A stretch of DNA of 28,758 nucleotides from Pelagophyceae sp. CCMP2097 (Eukaryota; Sar; Pelagophyceae): positions 38,857 to 67,614 of the forward strand of contig MU657261.1 in the NCBI GenBank assembly GCA_026770575.1. The letters run 5' to 3'. The notes below the pieces were generated by a model, which was not told the DNA's origin, made no database searches, and was given only the letters and a program-made list of their open reading frames with translations. Made by a program: the position numbers and the translations under genes. Position 1 is the stretch's first letter. Every line of letters begins with the position of its first letter. Below are positions 16,960-27,312 of this stretch, piece after piece.

Positions 16960-18333
16960 TTAGGGCGCGTTGCGCGATGCGCGATCGTTGCCGATGCGCG
17001 AGCCGTTGCCGCCGCGCCCTTTGCGGTCGAAACCGTTGGCGCCGCGTCCGTCGCGGTCGTCGGTGGGCTTCAGCGCGATGGGGCACGGCATGCCCGAGTG
17101 CCACTCGTGCCTGAGCGCCTTAAAGCATGCCGCAGCGCAGTGGCCCGGAATGTTGCCAAAGTCGCATGCGCCCGTGTAGTACTTCCAAAAGGCGGCGGTG
17201 TCCTTGGGCGTGAAGCAGTGCGGCGTGTTCAGCGCGGGCGTGGCGTGGAGCGTAGCCGCGTCCTTGGCCGTGGTTGCCGAAGCGGCTAGGAAAGCGGTTG
17301 CGTTTGCGGTTGGGGTAGACGTGCGCATGTTGAGGAGCTGGACGACCATCTCGTCGTACTGGACGTCTTTGCGCACCCATTCGCTCAGCACCACGGCGAG
17401 TGCGGACACGTCGATGCCACGGCGGAAGAATGGCGTCTTGAGGATTTCGGTCATCATAGAGTTGGATGCCAAGTTGTAGGCCTTGAACGCTTCCTTGGCC
17501 TCGGAGAGGAACTTGCGGATGTCGCCGCCCTGGGCCGCCAACGAGAGTTCGTTGATGCGCGAGAAAGCGACGCTGACGTCGACGCCTTTAGCAGTCTTGA
17601 CGTAAGAGTCGTAGATGGCCTGCGCCATGTCAGCCCCCTTGCCGGTGCCGCAGACGTCGACCACGGAGCTCGCCTCCGTGCCGTCGACCATGAGCGTAAA
17701 GACGATGGCCGTGTAGTTGTCGATGAGCAAATCGGCGCGGATGGCGGTGAGATCGATCTTGTCTGCGGCCAAGCCGTGGAGCCGGGCGTCGTAGTTCGCC
17801 AGGAAGCGGAACATATGCAGAAAGCGTTTCCGGTCGCCGTGCGCGTTGCCGGTCAGACCGAGCTTGAATTGGGCCGCGCCGGTTTGGATCAGCTTGTAGT
17901 CAAGGGTTTTGTACAGGTCGGTGGTAGTCGGGGGCGCGGACGCCGTAGAGCCGGGTGCTGTGGAAGACACCGGAGGGGACGTCGAGTCCGTAGTCGAAAG
18001 GCCAGGGGCCGCCGCAGGCGCCCTAGAGGCCTCGGTAGGCGGAGGTGGGGGCGACGCGGCGTCGAACGCGGCTCGCGCTGCGACCGCGGCGTCAAACTCC
18101 TCCCGGCGACGGAGGAGGGAGGCCGCGATCTCGTCGCGCTGGGCCGCGAGGTCGTGGTAGACGTCGCGGAGCTCGGTGGCGCGCTGCTGCAGGCGGGTCT
18201 CGTCGCGAGAGGCGGCGTTGTCCTGCATCTGCTGCAAGATGTCGGCGCCGGTCTGGGCCTCCATCTCCTCTTGTGCCGCCGCAAGTAGAGGCGGATCGGG
18301 AGGGGTCGCGCGAGGCGCGGCGCGGGGCGGCAT
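16960..18333 (-). CDS. Copia Gag-like protein
   Basis: A 457-residue open frame on the minus strand starts at ATG 18333, about 60 bases after the LTR and PBS, the position of gag in copia elements. The N-terminal quarter is Glu/Gln/Arg- and Ala-rich with coiled-coil character, then a Pro/Ser/Thr linker, then a helical body (from about residue 140; IYDSYVKTAKGVDVSVAFS, EWVRKDVQYDEMVVQLLNM) resembling copia Gag in length and layout. The C-terminus has Cys/His residues (HCFTPKDTAAFWKYYTGAC, DFGNIPGHCAAAC) that may bind zinc, although not as a classic CCHC knuckle, and a basic Gly/Asn/Arg tail for nucleic-acid binding. It is intact as sequenced, ending at TAA 16962-16960. The tail peptide GANGFDR occurs just before and again just after that TAA, which suggests that gag and pol once formed one frame. 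Confidence 0.75.
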   Translation of the reverse strand: MPPRAAPRATPPDPPLLAAAQEEMEAQTGADILQQMQDNAASRDETRLQQRATELRDVYHDLAAQRDEIAASLLRRREEFDAAVAARAAFDAASPPPPPTEASRAPAAAPGLSTTDSTSPPVSSTAPGSTASAPPTTTDLYKTLDYKLIQTGAAQFKLGLTGNAHGDRKRFLHMFRFLANYDARLHGLAADKIDLTAIRADLLIDNYTAIVFTLMVDGTEASSVVDVCGTGKGADMAQAIYDSYVKTAKGVDVSVAFSRINELSLAAQGGDIRKFLSEAKEAFKAYNLASNSMMTEILKTPFFRRGIDVSALAVVLSEWVRKDVQYDEMVVQLLNMRTSTPTANATAFLAASATTAKDAATLHATPALNTPHCFTPKDTAAFWKYYTGACDFGNIPGHCAAACFKALRHEWHSGMPCPIALKPTDDRDGRGANGFDRKGRGGNGSRIGNDRASRNAP

Positions 18334-18379
18334 GGTAGCCGAGAGTCGAAGCGCTTGTCGTGGATGAGCGCGTAGCTAA

Positions 18380-18392
18380 GGGCCCATTAACC
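18380..18392 (-). promoter_or_regulatory. PBS of the large copia element
   Basis: Minus-strand GGTTAATGGGCCC directly follows the LTR. It matches the initiator tRNA-Met anticodon arm complement GGTTATGGGCCC with one extra A. The insertion would weaken priming and fits the decayed state of the element. Confidence 0.65.
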
Positions 18393-18521
18393 CGTAGTGC
18401 CCACAGTCAGAGTAAGAACTGTGTTGGGGATTTGTGAGGGTTAGTGTTCCTTCGGGAATGGAATCTTCCGCAAGGGTTAGAGTTCCCTCGGCGGAAATAG
18501 GAACGGCGAGATGCCGCGATG
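18393..18521 (-). repeat. 5' LTR of the large copia element
   Basis: On the minus strand it starts CATCGCGGCATC and ends GGGCACTACG, the same ends as the LTRs at 8454 and 9132. It lacks about 22 bases present in those (the stretch around CCGTGAACCCTAACC), leaving 129 bp. No matching 3' LTR on the minus strand exists in the window. Confidence 0.8.
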
Positions 18522-18716
18522 CTTAGAGGCCATACGGCCCATAGGAGGCAGGAAATTCCGCCGTTCCATCGATTTTGGAAAACGGCCGTTTTGCAGCCTG
18601 CCCCGGAGGACCCTGTGGCCCCGACGGGGCCGCAGATCCTGATTCTTAAGCATTGAGATGTCTAGTTGAGATGTTTAGAGGCCGCACAGCCCTTAAGAGG
18701 CAGGAAATACCACCGT
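18518..18716. repeat. Two-copy 48-bp direct repeat
   Basis: Bases 18518-18567 and 18669-18716 share GATGYTTAGAGGCC...CCC and GAGGCAGGAAAT, 151 bp apart. The first copy begins at the very end of the LTR, so the LTR border overlaps this repeat. A CGGGGCCAC-type inverted repeat (GGCCCCGACGGGGCC) lies between them. Confidence 0.7.
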
Positions 18717-18719
18717 TTT

Positions 18720-19240
18720 GAGTCACAGTGATACACTTGGCAAACATGGTTTTGAGCGAGCCTCCTGCCCAAACGGCGACTCCGCCGCCGTTCTAAGTGG
18801 GCGCGATCTTCAAGGTAGACGATTCCTTCCAACCGCGAACAATGCCGCCGCCGCGCCCAGGGCCCTATGGACGTGCGGCCCCTCCATGGTCTCTCGTGAG
18901 AAATCGCCTGAAATAATTTGCATGTTCAACTGATCTTTTCCAAAAGTTTGGGGGTAATTCTAAGGGCGTTCTAAATATTTTAAAGTCGGTCCCAAACTCC
19001 TTCCAACGGACATCAAACCTAAGGAATTGGTAGAAGGAGGAGGGCCAAACCAAAAAACGAAGAGGATAAGATTCGATGTCGATTGCCTTCGGCCGTTGGC
19101 CGTTGGTTGCTGTTGGCCGTTGGTTACGGGCGGGGTTTGGCTCACGGCTGGATGGAGAGATAGGTTTTCGGAATTCAAGAGGTGTGCGTGAACACACGTT
19201 TCCTAGTTTCGTCGAGCTCACCGAGCCCGCCGCCGCCGCG
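18720..19240. other. No gene seen
   Basis: Short frames only. A small GGCCGTTGG-based tandem repeat is present near 19090-19130. No recognisable domain. Confidence 0.5.
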
Positions 19241-19243
19241 ACG

Positions 19244-19680
19244 CCACGACGAGCCAGGCCGCCTTGGGCGCTCCGGCCGCTGCCGCCATTCCCTCACGAC
19301 ACGGCAACGGTGATTGTCCCGGAGCCCGAAGGGGGAAGGATGCGCGGGCCCGTCATGCGAACGAGGGGGCCCTTAGGCAGATCACATATATCCTCGCCGG
19401 GCGCGAACCCACGGCAAGCCGTGCCGCCACGGGCGCTCCGGCCGCCGCTGTAGCACGCTCGCAAAAGCAATCGTACGTCCTGGAGCCCAAGGGGGATGGA
19501 TGCGCGGGCCCGTCATGGGAATGAACGGCCCCTTGGGCAGACCTTTGTCCTCGCCCAGGCTCGACGACGCCGCGACGACGAGCCAGACCGCCACGGGCGC
19601 TTCGGTCGCAGCTGCAGCACGCCCGCAACGGCGACGGTACGTGTCGTGAAGCCCAAAGGAGGAAGGATGCGCGACGTCTG
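19244..19680. repeat. Roughly 160-bp tandem repeat, about 2.7 units
   Basis: The landmark GGAGCCC(G/A)A(A)GGGGG...GGATGCGCG recurs at 19321, 19482 and 19648 (spacings 161 and 166). Units also share ACGACGAGCCAG(G/A)CCGCC and the block CGGGCCCGTCATG. Translated, units give variants of a VxxPKGGRMR peptide, but no gene encloses them. Confidence 0.75.
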
Positions 19681-19689
19681 AGGACTATA

Positions 19690-20126
19690 CGCAGGTTATC
19701 GGCTCTCCGCGACGACGCATCATCGACAAAGCAACACCTTGTCCATTATAATATATTTTTTGAAAGGTGATACGCGACTCCGAATGGGGAAGGAGCTACT
19801 TTCTCGTCGATGGGGACGACGTGGATCACTCGGAAGATTCACAAGGGCCTCACAACCTTCGTTTCACAGCACCAGAGCTCTCTATACGTGCGCTGTGCCT
19901 GTTGGAACAGGGTTGTTGCAGTGTTTACAGCAACATCTAATAGTCGATTTTACGACGTTGTCGCATCCTTCGCCCTCGACAGCACCCGCCCCCATTGCCT
20001 TCATGCATGACTTTTCATTTTCCTCTCTCTCCTTTTATTTATTTCCGACCCTTTAGTGTAAACATATGAATTCCGTGGCCAAACGACCGTGGGCTGTTAT
20101 CGTGCGCAGTTTGCATTTCATTTTCG
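19690..20126. other. Gene-poor stretch before the transposase-like gene
   Basis: Less GC-rich than its surroundings, with T-runs and ATATATTTTTT near 19752. It may hold the promoter of the downstream gene. No motif is certain. Confidence 0.35.
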
Positions 20127-21195
20127 TTGCGGAATACAAATAATTTCGACGAACGTAAATTAATTGAGGATGCTATTTCGGAATTGTTCGCCTACATTAC
20201 GCAACTAATTATTTCGCAACTACGCATCGACTGGCCCTGCGTAAACCTTCTGGCTTATAGTTTCTCCGAAGCGACGGAGACGGGCGTGTGCATGGGCGCC
20301 CGGACCGTGGTCATATTCGCGCCGCCGAACCTCCAGGCGTACGTCAATGAGCGGACGCGCACCGAGCTTCAGCAGTTCTTCGGCGCGGAGCGCGCGGTGG
20401 GCCTCGGCGACGGCGCGCTCCGCGACATGGCCTATTCCGAGATCGTGCGCGTCGCCGCGAAGGATGCGCTTTGCAACTAAAGGCGTGCTTCGACCCTCTC
20501 GACGCCGCGTTCGACTCGGCTGCGATGGCGCGCCGCGACGCCGTCTTTTTGCGGTCGCGATCGGTGTCGGACGCCGACTCTGCTTCGGCTCTGGAGGACC
20601 TGGATCTGATAAGGCTGCACGACCGGGTACCGATACTCCGCGCGCAAGACTCCACATTGGATTTGGTGGCCGCATGGAAGGAGGATTGGTATGGGCGCGC
20701 CGTGCGAGTGTGCTTCGTCGCTGAGGCACTCCAAATGCCGCGCGAGGCTGTGCTGACGGCTGCAAAAAGCCGCCAGCTCGTCGGTGGCGTCTTCTGCACG
20801 TACAAGTTTAGCGTCGCCATCGACGGTGGCAAGAAGAAGAACCAGGTCACACACTTTGCGTTCATGGCCGACGGCTTGTCCGAAAAGCCTCCATCTCCAC
20901 CATCGGCAACGGCCGATTTCGGTGCTTAACGGCTGGCTGGTCCGGCGCGGGTCGGCCGGCGCCGGACGACGAACTCGCGCGACTCGACGTCGTCGGTGGT
21001 TTCCAACGCGACGTCGGGGCCGCGTGATGGAAGCCCGGCCCGCCGCGTTCGAGGGCAGGACCTGCCTTTGTCGGGGGAAGAGCCGAGGCGCCGCGCCAAG
21101 TCGCGCGTCTACGGCGAGGCCACGCGAGCCGCCGAGCACGACGGCGTGGTACGATACCTGTAGCTCGAAGGGCTCGGCGCTGCGAACGCATCGAG

Positions 21196-21254
21196 GTAAT
21201 TCCCCGCGCATTTGCCGGATCCTAGTAGCCCGTCGTGTGTTCACCGTCGCCTAG
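21196..21254 (+). other. Probable spliceosomal intron (59 bp)
   Basis: GAG|GTAATT opens and CGCCTAG|GTCGCA closes it. Stops in all useful frames lie within, and a coiled-coil frame starts right after. AGGT stands at both junctions. Confidence 0.5.
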
Positions 21255-21480
21255 GTCGCACACTGCTCAAGAGAAGCACCGAACCGAGCTGAAGCGCCTG
21301 AAGGACATACACGCCGAGCAGCTCGCCCACGCACTCGCTGCCCACGTCCTCAACAAAGCCGAGACGGCGGGGCGACTTCAGCGAGCTCACGAGAGGGCAC
21401 TCATCGAGCTCAAGAGCCAAGTTCGGTCGCTGACCTCGCAAGTCGAAGGCGACCAAGAGCGGGTCAAAGAGGCTGACAAG

Positions 21481-21588
21481 GTCATCCGCAGCCTGATATA
21501 CAACACCCCACGAGCGGCCCATGGGGAGACCCGCGAAGAACTACCTGGGGCATCTATGCACCACTGAAGCCGCACCGTGGGTCCTTAG
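21481..21588 (+). other. Possible intron (acceptor clear, donor uncertain)
   Basis: CCTTAG|GTGTTCCG is a good acceptor and the frame resumes there in the same phase as the upstream coiled coil. The donor AAG|GTCATC is weak; another donor is possible. Confidence 0.35.
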
Positions 21589-23472
21589 GTGTTCCGTGCT
21601 CGAGACGCCGAGCTGTCGTACAGCGTCGGGTTAGCGCGGCAGAAGGGCGCCGTCACAGCTCTAGCACTCAAATGGGAGTCCGCCACGGCTGCGGCGACGG
21701 CGTACCTGTGCGCGGCGCAGCTGGCAAAAGTTGCAATCGAGGCCGAGCGCGGCGAACTTTCGGCACGCTGCACGGCGCTCGCGGCCGAGCTCTCGGCAGC
21801 GCGCACGGCCCGCAAGGCCGAGCGCAAAGGCCTCGAGGCCGCGCGCGTGGCATTCGAGGCCGAGCGCGCTGCGGTCGAGGCCGAGCGCGACGACCTGGCG
21901 GCCAGGTGTGCGGCGCTCGAGAGCCAGCACGGCGAGCTTTCGACTCGGTGTGAGGCTGGCGAGGCTCGATCCGTGGCACTCGAGGCGCACCGAGCGGCGC
22001 TGCTCGACGACACGTACGAGACGCGGCTCGAGAGGGCGACGCCGACGAGCGACGACGTCGCACAATCTCGTTTTCGTGCGTCCGTCCAGACCAAGTCGAT
22101 TCTGGCGGAAATCTTGGCGTATGCGCCCGAGATCAGCTTTCGGCGCATCGGAATGGTTATCGCCCTCTGCGGTTTGTTCGTTAACAACGCACTGGTGTCA
22201 TTGCAGTTGCTTCCTCGTGTCCGAGCCGAGCTACTCGCCAAGCTCGCGCCGACGCCTCGGACGACTGCGACGTGGGTCGCCGATATGCATGCGCACGCCG
22301 TCTCGCAGCTCGTGCTGAAGATGGTGGCCGCTGGAAACGTCGCCATGTCCTCTGACGTGGGCCACAAGACCTGCACGGCGATGGCGGTCCTCGTGCATCT
22401 TATGGTGCCGGACGGGAATGGTGGCAAGAAGCCGGACTACTTCCTCGTCGACAACGCCAAGGTCCGAGGCGAGACGGGCCGCTCCATCGCGCTCGTGCTT
22501 TGGACGCTGCTGCTGATGTGGCGCGAGATCGCCGGCGCCGTCGACGATGCCACCCTCGAGCGCTGCGGCTTATCTCGCACAACCACCAAGCTTAGGGGCC
22601 TCGCGGGCGACGGGTGCGGCATCATGATGGGGGCGATGTTTGGCACTGTGGGGCAGCTCACCACCCTCAACGAATACTTCATCGCGATGGCGCAGTGCGT
22701 CCATCACGACCTCTCCAAGATGCTTGAGACGGCCTATAGCGGCACCGTCGAGGAGAAGTTTGACATCTACAAGATGTCCCTGCTATCGACGTTGAAGCTC
22801 ATGGCATGGCTGCAGGAGAGTGTGGGCTACGACGTCTTGAAGACGCTCATCGCTTTCATGATTGAAAAGGCGCGTGAGGCCGGCAAGGAGGGCGAGTTGC
22901 GGATGCTGGGGCACTGGCCCGACTACATTGCGACGACGCGTTGGGGCACGATGGCGACCGCGATCACGCAGCTCGTCGGATCGGTGGACGGCGTCATGTT
23001 CACCGAGACGGAGAACTGGTACATGATCCGCAAGGTCGCAGATTTGATGTACATGTACTGGCCGACCGCGGCCGACCGCGCCGAGGTCGAGCGCGGATCG
23101 CCCCTGGCCTGCGCGATGACCCTCGGACCGACGGCCATGAACGTCCGGAAAAGACTCTGGCAATGGCTCGGCAACAAGGAACTGCACGTCAGCGGGTACT
23201 TGTGGGCCGCGCTCATCTCCGTCGCGCACGAGGCGCAGATGAAGTACGCGTACACGCCGTCGCACAAGTATCCCGACTCGCCGGACTACAAGTCGATGTC
23301 CATGGCGCGGTTCTGAGCGTGCGTCGTCGTCAAGCTGCGGGCACTGCAGGACGACAAGTGGAAGGGGCATGCCTCGTTGGAACGATTCCAAGCGGCGGCG
23401 GCTTTTCTCACGGCGAATGAGCGGGCGAGGCTCGAGGAGCAGTGCAACAAGGCCCTGAAGCTCTTCTTCGAG

Positions 23473-23601
23473 GTGAGGAGTGAGCGTTTTCATTTAATAT
23501 CCTGGGGAGATGATAGACCCGGAGAGCCACGTGCAGTCTCGAGGGCCCCGTGCTGCGCAGGAGCGTTTGGCCATCCACCCCGAAGGGCTTCGACCATCTA
23601 G
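23473..23601 (+). other. Spliceosomal intron (129 bp)
   Basis: Donor GAG|GTGAGG and acceptor CATCTAG|GTCGCG are strong, and removal joins two stretches in the same frame (LKLFFE to VAKKKGRV). The length is a multiple of three, but stops and loss of coding character inside support excision. Confidence 0.7.
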
Positions 23602-25067
23602 GTCGCGAAGAAGAAGGGGCGAGTGTAGTTCACGCGCAACTTGCACTTTGCCGTCGTGGGCACCTCGTCCAAGTTTGCGCGCGCCGTCGCAGGGCTGATG
23701 ACGGCCATCGCGGCCGACTGCGAGCTCTCGGTCGACGCCATCGTGTCGGACCCGATGGAGACGTGCAGCGAATTCGATGGCTCGCGAGTTAACCTGCGGT
23801 CCGCGGTCCAGGTGATCCTCGACTGCGGAGACGAGGAGCTGCGGCGCTACGCCGACGAGTGGCCCGGCTTCGGCGCCGGGTCGACTATGGCGGCGCTGTC
23901 GCACGTCTGGCACGAGACCAAAGAGCTTTCGCCGGGGGCGGCAAGTGCTCTCGAGGCGTACGGTGGCGCATACGTCAACTATTTCCCGCACTCGCACATC
24001 GTCGAAGAGCGCGCCGTGAAGACTTGTAAGATGCACGGCATGCATCCTCGACTGAGGCGCTGCGGCGGGAGGACGTTGGAGAGAATGTGTTTTTGGAGCG
24101 GAGGGGCGTCGAGCCGATGAATGTAGGTCTTTCCGCGTGGCACGGGCGGGCGGGAACCAGCGCCAAGCTTATGACGGCGCGGACGACGGGCATCGCGCTG
24201 TCGCGCAAAGCACAGCACGAGGCGGTGATGGCGCTCGCGCGGAAGAATCCCAGGCTCGGCAGAAACGTGCACGTAAAGGCCGGCAAGGAGTCGGAACGAA
24301 AGCGGCAAGACGGCTCTGCGGCGCCGGCACAAGTGCGCCGCTTTGAGCACACGAAGGAGTCCACCGCGGAGTTCGTGACGGGCGCTATTGCGCGGGCCGA
24401 CGCGGCGGTGACGGAGCTCGGACGCTCTCTCGCGAAAACGGCGGCAAAAGTGCTACATGACCAACCGGACCGGGACGTGGTACGCACTAGAGAGGTCGTC
24501 GCTGCTTTCCAGGCCCGGCACGCGCGCGCAACCGCGGGCCGCGCATCTGCGTGGGCGAAACTCGAGACGCTGCCGGTGTCTGACGAGCGGCCGGCGGTCG
24601 CATCAAACTTGTCCAACTTGTTCCCGCTGGGCAGCTACAACTCCAAGGAAAAGATATGCGCGGAGCTGACTGCACGTGGCGTGTCGTGGTCGGTGGGCGA
24701 ATCTTGGCTTGAGAAAGAGACGAATATCGGCCTCACGTTCAAGCAGAAGCTCAGGGTACGTTCTCCGCCCACGGTCGTAAAACTGGAATCGTCAAGAGGC
24801 TCGGGGACTCCTGGAATGCCCTCGTCAGAGGCGCGGGGGAGCCGGGGACGTTTTCGTGGCGAAAAATGCCCGAAATTCCGTCATGGACGCCGTCCACCGT
24901 AGGCGCTCCCCGACGTCGTGACTGATCCCGCCTCGAAAGAGAGCTTCTTGAAGCGCCTCGGGCCCTCGTGGGAGGAGGACGACGCGGACGAGGACCACGC
25001 CGAGCGATTCTTGGCCGCTGACGACGTGAATCCGTTCGGTGAAAACGACGGCGAGGCGCTGGAGTGA

Positions 25068-25670
25068 CCGCCACAAAAGCACCATGCCGTAATTTGTAAA
25101 GAGATCGATACGGGGTGCTCTCCTGGGTCCGAGGACCGTATACAAACCTTAGGGTTCTGGGTTGGGCGCATGGTTGACGAGAAAAGAGCAGGCGGAGGCT
25201 CAGAAGCTATACCGATCGATTCACCAAACTCTACTCTTTAAGTACCAGTTTTACGGCACGACGTCCATCCTATGGACCCAACGACAGCACTTGCAGCTTC
25301 AAATAGCCCGTTCCGAGACCCCGCCGACGAGGAAGTAGCGAAATGTGTCCGACAAAAAAGTCGCAAACCGGACCGGGAAGCCGCAACGCCGCGCGGATCT
25401 CCCCCAAAGAAGGTGCAGGGCTCTATACCTAAGTCTAATGAACGCTGAGAACCCTTAGGGTTCTAGATCCGTGACCTGGAAGACCGTCATCTAGAGTCGA
25501 CCATACGCAAGATAGTTTGATAAAGTTTAAGAAACCGAGGATAATTTCGGTTGCATTTTCTATCGAGCTTTCAGAGCCTGCTTGCTAGATTTAATTTGCA
25601 CTCCGCTTAACGAGTTGCGCACGATAGCTATGTACGAGTGCCGCCCGAGGCCGTTGCAGAGGCACGAGCG
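25068..25670 (+). other. Intergenic stretch with flanking 12-mers
   Basis: Separates the two large genes. CCTTAGGGTTCT occurs at 25147-25158 and 25453-25464, bracketing a small open frame. Promoter of the recombinase gene is expected here, but no TATA element is convincing. Confidence 0.4.
25272..25448 (+). CDS. Small open frame of 58 codons
   Basis: ATG 25272 to TGA 25448. The product is polar and basic, with FRDPADEEVAKCV and a TPRGSPPKKV segment resembling kinase sites or a nuclear signal. It lies between two copies of CCTTAGGGTTCT, 220 bases before the recombinase start. It might be a leader frame, a first exon of the recombinase, or chance. No family is recognised. Confidence 0.25.
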   Translation: MDPTTALAASNSPFRDPADEEVAKCVRQKSRKPDREAATPRGSPPKKVQGSIPKSNER

Positions 25671-26051
25671 ATGGCCACCAACGGCGCGGCGCCCGCGCAC
25701 GAGTTGCCGCAGATGCTGATCGCCGGTCACGCGGAATCCACGAAGCGGGAGAAGTCGTTAGCGGTCAAGAACTTTGTAAAGTTCCTCGAGTCGACCAACG
25801 GGAAGTACCCGGTGACCATGGAGGCCGTCCCCACTGCGGCGCTGTGCGGCCAGGCCATCTGGCTCGAGTACGCGCACTTCCTAGTCAACGATCCTTGTCA
25901 GCTCAAGGCCGACACCGTCGTCGAGTACATGCGCAAGACGCTCGGCGTGGTGAAGGATGCGCACGGCAAAGCCGGGTCGCCGCACTACGATTTCTTCGCG
26001 GAGCTCGCTAACAAGGACTCGCGAGACTGGCTCATGGGCGCTCTCCGCCAG

Positions 26052-26104
26052 GTGGGTCTTCCTTCCATCCATGCATCCACCCATGATCGCTTCCATCCAC
26101 GCAG
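26052..26104 (+). other. Spliceosomal intron (53 bp)
   Basis: CAG|GTGGGT to CCACGCAG|GTGAAC. Exon 1 ends in phase 0 and exon 2 continues with VNVQKFREATAKG. The intron interior is a CATCCATC-rich low-complexity tract that looks nothing like the coding sequence. CAGGTG stands at both junctions. Confidence 0.85.
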
Positions 26105-26976
26105 GTGAACGTGCAGAAGTTCCGCGAGGCCACTGCCAAGGGCGAGGCCATGTCGTCGCAGGCTTCCCCGATCTACGCCCCCTACCGCCGCGAGCTCGTC
26201 AAGGCGCTACTGCGCAAGGGCACGACCGAGTCGATCTTGCGCGCGGCCGTGATCCAGTGCAACGGCGCCGCGTCGGGGCGGCCGGGCGAGATTTCGGGCC
26301 TTTCCCCGGACGTGACGTCGTGGGATCCGCTGTTCACGTGCGTCGCCGTGGTGTGGCATCAGTTTAAGACGCACAAGCAAAATTATCGTCGTCATGGGCG
26401 CGGGCCGCGACCGGCACATCTGCCCGATTTACGTGCTCGGCGTCGCCCACGCCCAAGGCTGCTTCAAGGCGCAAATCTTCGACGAGGGCGGCTTGAATCA
26501 CCTCTTCCCGTCCCTCTCCGAGGGGAACGTCTCGACGGTCGTCAGCACCTGGCTCAAGGCGATGGTCCGCGGCAGCAACAACGTCGAGTACCACCTGCAC
26601 CAGGTAGACTTGCCCGCCGACGTGGGCGCCGCGGGGCAGCGCGTCGGTGCGATCAACGAGATGGCGCACGGCGGCGTGAGCGCGGAGTTGTTGGCGCACG
26701 TGAGCGGCCACGATTTCGAGAAGCTCCCGACGATGTGGTACTACCTGCACCCGTCCGTTGCGTTGATCATCCCTGGCGCGCTAGTGCTGCTCGGCTGGCC
26801 GAGCTTGCCCTACGGCCAGCTCGACCGCAGCTCGACGCCCAGCTCGCTCGCCGCGCTCTGCGACGGCGGCTTTGTGAGCCTGGACGCTCTCAACGACCTG
26901 ACGGACAAGGTGATGAACCTGCGCGCCGGCTTCACGTCGCCCAAGCTCCTCGGCACTGGCTCGCTACGCCCGTTTG

Positions 26977-27312
26977 CGCACGCCATAGTGGCGACGTTGA
27001 TCATGAACTACAAGCAGTCGGTGGTCGCCGGCGAGGCGCCAAAGGTGACGGCGCTGATGCGGCAGGCGATGACGGCGCTGCGCCTCGCGACCGACGGCAG
27101 TGACGCGGACGCCAAGTTAAAGAAGTGGGGCGAAACGGTCAAGACGCACGCCATGGTGGCGACGTTGATCATGAACTACAAGTAGTCGGTGGTCGCCGGC
27201 GAGGCGCCAAAGGTGACGGCGCTGATGCGGCAGGCGATGACGGCGCTGCGCCTCGCGACCGACGGCAGTGACGCGAACGCCAAGTTAAAGTAGTGGGGCG
27301 AAGCGGTCAAGA
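26977..27312 (+). repeat. 168-bp in-frame tandem duplication
   Basis: Units 26977-27144 and 27145-27312 differ at only a few bases. The duplication adds 56 codons to the recombinase after its catalytic Tyr. In unit 2, CAG of unit 1 is TAG (27183) and AAG is TAG (27291); GAC is AAC at about 27276. Confidence 0.92.

Larger units (their letters stand above)
9590..18521 (-). mobile_element. Decayed Ty1/copia retrotransposon
   Basis: Reading the minus strand, the order is LTR, PBS, gag, protease, integrase, reverse transcriptase, RNase H: the gene order that defines Ty1/copia. The 3' end is missing, cut within RNase H near 9590-9600 where composition changes abruptly; no 3' LTR is present. A hAT element is nested in the linker between integrase and RT. 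In-frame stops and several frameshifts show that it is not functional as sequenced. Its LTR and PBS are related to those of the miniature element at 8449-9286, which is in the opposite orientation. Confidence 0.9.
20127..25067 (+). pseudogene. Large hAT-like RNase H-fold transposase gene, broken
   Basis: Coding-like frames run through this region in one direction. The N-terminal part (about 20293-20929) is unassigned and changes frame near 20470. A coiled coil follows (21255-21480 and about 21727-22010, rich in EAER and ELSARC repeats). The intact core 21589-23316 (575 codons) has hAT-type landmarks in order: first Asp in MSSDVGHKTC (residue 256), second in LAGDGCGIMMG (341), CVHHDLSKML (370) and TTRWGTM (449). 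The frame meets TGA 23314 but continues (VVVKLRALQDDKWKG), passes a 129-bp intron, meets TAG 23626, and goes on to HSHIVEERAVKTCKMH, where the catalytic Glu may lie. After shifts near 24040, 24755 and 24910 it ends in an acidic tail (EEDDADEDHAERF) at TGA 25065. The family assignment is by motif only and may be a distant hAT relative. Confidence 0.55.
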
